6,337 nucleotides of DNA from Clostridia bacterium (lineage in GTDB: Bacteria > Bacillota_A > Clostridia > Oscillospirales > CAG-272): the NCBI GenBank assembly GCA_017457545.1, contig JAFTHF010000186.1, positions 1 through 6,337 of the forward strand, written 5' to 3'. The translations under genes and the position numbers were made by a program. A model generated the notes under the pieces. It saw only the letters and a program-made list of their open reading frames with translations, ran no database searches and was not told the origin of the DNA. Below are positions 5,823 through 6,337 of this stretch, piece by piece. Each line of letters opens with the position of its first letter. The first letter of the stretch is position 1.

Positions 5823-6337
5823 TTAGTTGTTTGTCTTATCCTCAAAGTCTGCGTTATAGTAGGAGTTATCTCCACCCTGTGCGCCACCCATATCAGGACC
5901 TGCGCCCTGTGCGCCACCCTGCTGAGCATAGAGCTTCTCACTTACTGCGTAGAAAGCCTTTTCAACAGCATCACAGTCAGCCTTGATAGCCTCTGTGTCA
6001 CCTGTCTTAACTGTTTCCTTAAGCTTTTCGATAGCTGCCTTAACGGGAGCCTTATCGTCCTCGCTTACCTTGTCTCCGATTTCGTTAAGTGACTTTTCAC
6101 ACTGGAAAATAAGGGACTCTGCACGGTTCTTAGTTTCAACAGCCTCCTTAGCCTTCTTATCCTCATCAGCATACTTAGCAGCCTCATTAACAGCCTTATC
6201 AATATCCTCCTTGCTCATATTTGTAGAGGACTGGATAGTGATGGGCTGCTCCTTGCCTGTACCCTTATCTGTTGCTGTTACGTTTACGATACCATTAGCG
6301 TCGATATCGAATGTAACCTCAATCTGAGGAACGCCAC
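5823..6337 (-). CDS. dnaK: Molecular chaperone DnaK (Hsp70), C-terminal part only
   Basis: DnaK is the ATP-dependent Hsp70 chaperone that works with DnaJ and GrpE in the cytoplasm. Only the last 170 codons are in the window, out of about 610 in the family; the ATPase domain and most of the substrate-binding beta-sandwich lie beyond the right edge. Visible first is [20 protein letters not shown], a highly conserved end of the beta-sandwich, then [12 protein letters not shown]. The helical lid follows, beginning near [13 protein letters not shown], with many charged residues. The tail has a Gly/Gln/Ala-rich linker ([18 protein letters not shown]) and ends [10 protein letters not shown], comparable to the usual acidic DnaK C-terminus. 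The frame is open to the window edge; the internal ATG at 6218 is not the start. grpE and hrcA may lie upstream, as is common in Firmicutes, but this cannot be seen. Confidence 0.98.
   Translation of the reverse strand, partial: GVPQIEVTFDIDANGIVNVTATDKGTGKEQPITIQSSTNMSKEDIDKAVNEAAKYADEDKKAKEAVETKNRAESLIFQCEKSLNEIGDKVSEDDKAPVKAAIEKLKETVKTGDTEAIKADCDAVEKAFYAVSEKLYAQQGGAQGAGPDMGGAQGGDNSYYNADFEDKTNN

Noticed and set aside
5823..6218. A separate small gene starting at the ATG at 6218
   Set aside because: The frame continues upstream without a stop into highly conserved DnaK beta-sandwich sequence, so this is an internal Met of dnaK.

Overview
The window reads as a stretch of Clostridia (Firmicutes) chromosome. 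Seven genes, all on the minus strand, cover it almost completely. The gene families, purine-rich GGAGG-type ribosome binding sites, AT-rich intergenic gaps with consensus-like sigma-A promoters, and the clustering of dnaK, dnaJ, prmA and rsmE all fit an anaerobic gut-type Firmicute. The coding style (many AAG, CTT and GGC codons, moderate GC) makes me lean towards the Ruminococcaceae/Oscillospiraceae. That placement is inference, not a database result.

In transcription order (from high to low coordinates), the window opens with the 3' part of dnaK (Hsp70 chaperone). After a strong hairpin come dnaJ (Hsp40 co-chaperone) and, 7 bases later, prmA (ribosomal protein L11 methyltransferase). A perfect 10-bp stem with a T-rich tail ends this heat-shock unit. 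A near-consensus promoter directly abuts that terminator and drives rsmE (16S rRNA m3U1498 methyltransferase). rsmE is therefore next to prmA, as in many Firmicutes, but seems to have been uncoupled from the operon.

Downstream of rsmE, a gap of about 140 bases carries a good promoter, a tandem 9-bp repeat and a strong RBS for a 361-residue PucR/CdaR-type transcriptional regulator. A modest terminator follows, then greA (transcript cleavage factor) and lysS (lysyl-tRNA synthetase). lysS is cut off by the window edge after 350 codons.

Functionally the window is protein quality control (DnaK, DnaJ), ribosome modification (PrmA, RsmE), transcription fidelity (GreA), tRNA charging (LysS) and one regulator of unknown ligand. 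I see no mobile element, CRISPR array, tRNA or rRNA gene, toxin or defence gene, and no gene-free stretch over 300 bases. This is mostly ordinary housekeeping sequence. The points worth a second look are regulatory: the dnaK-dnaJ hairpin, the terminator-promoter junction before rsmE, and the unexplained regulator with its repeat-bearing leader.
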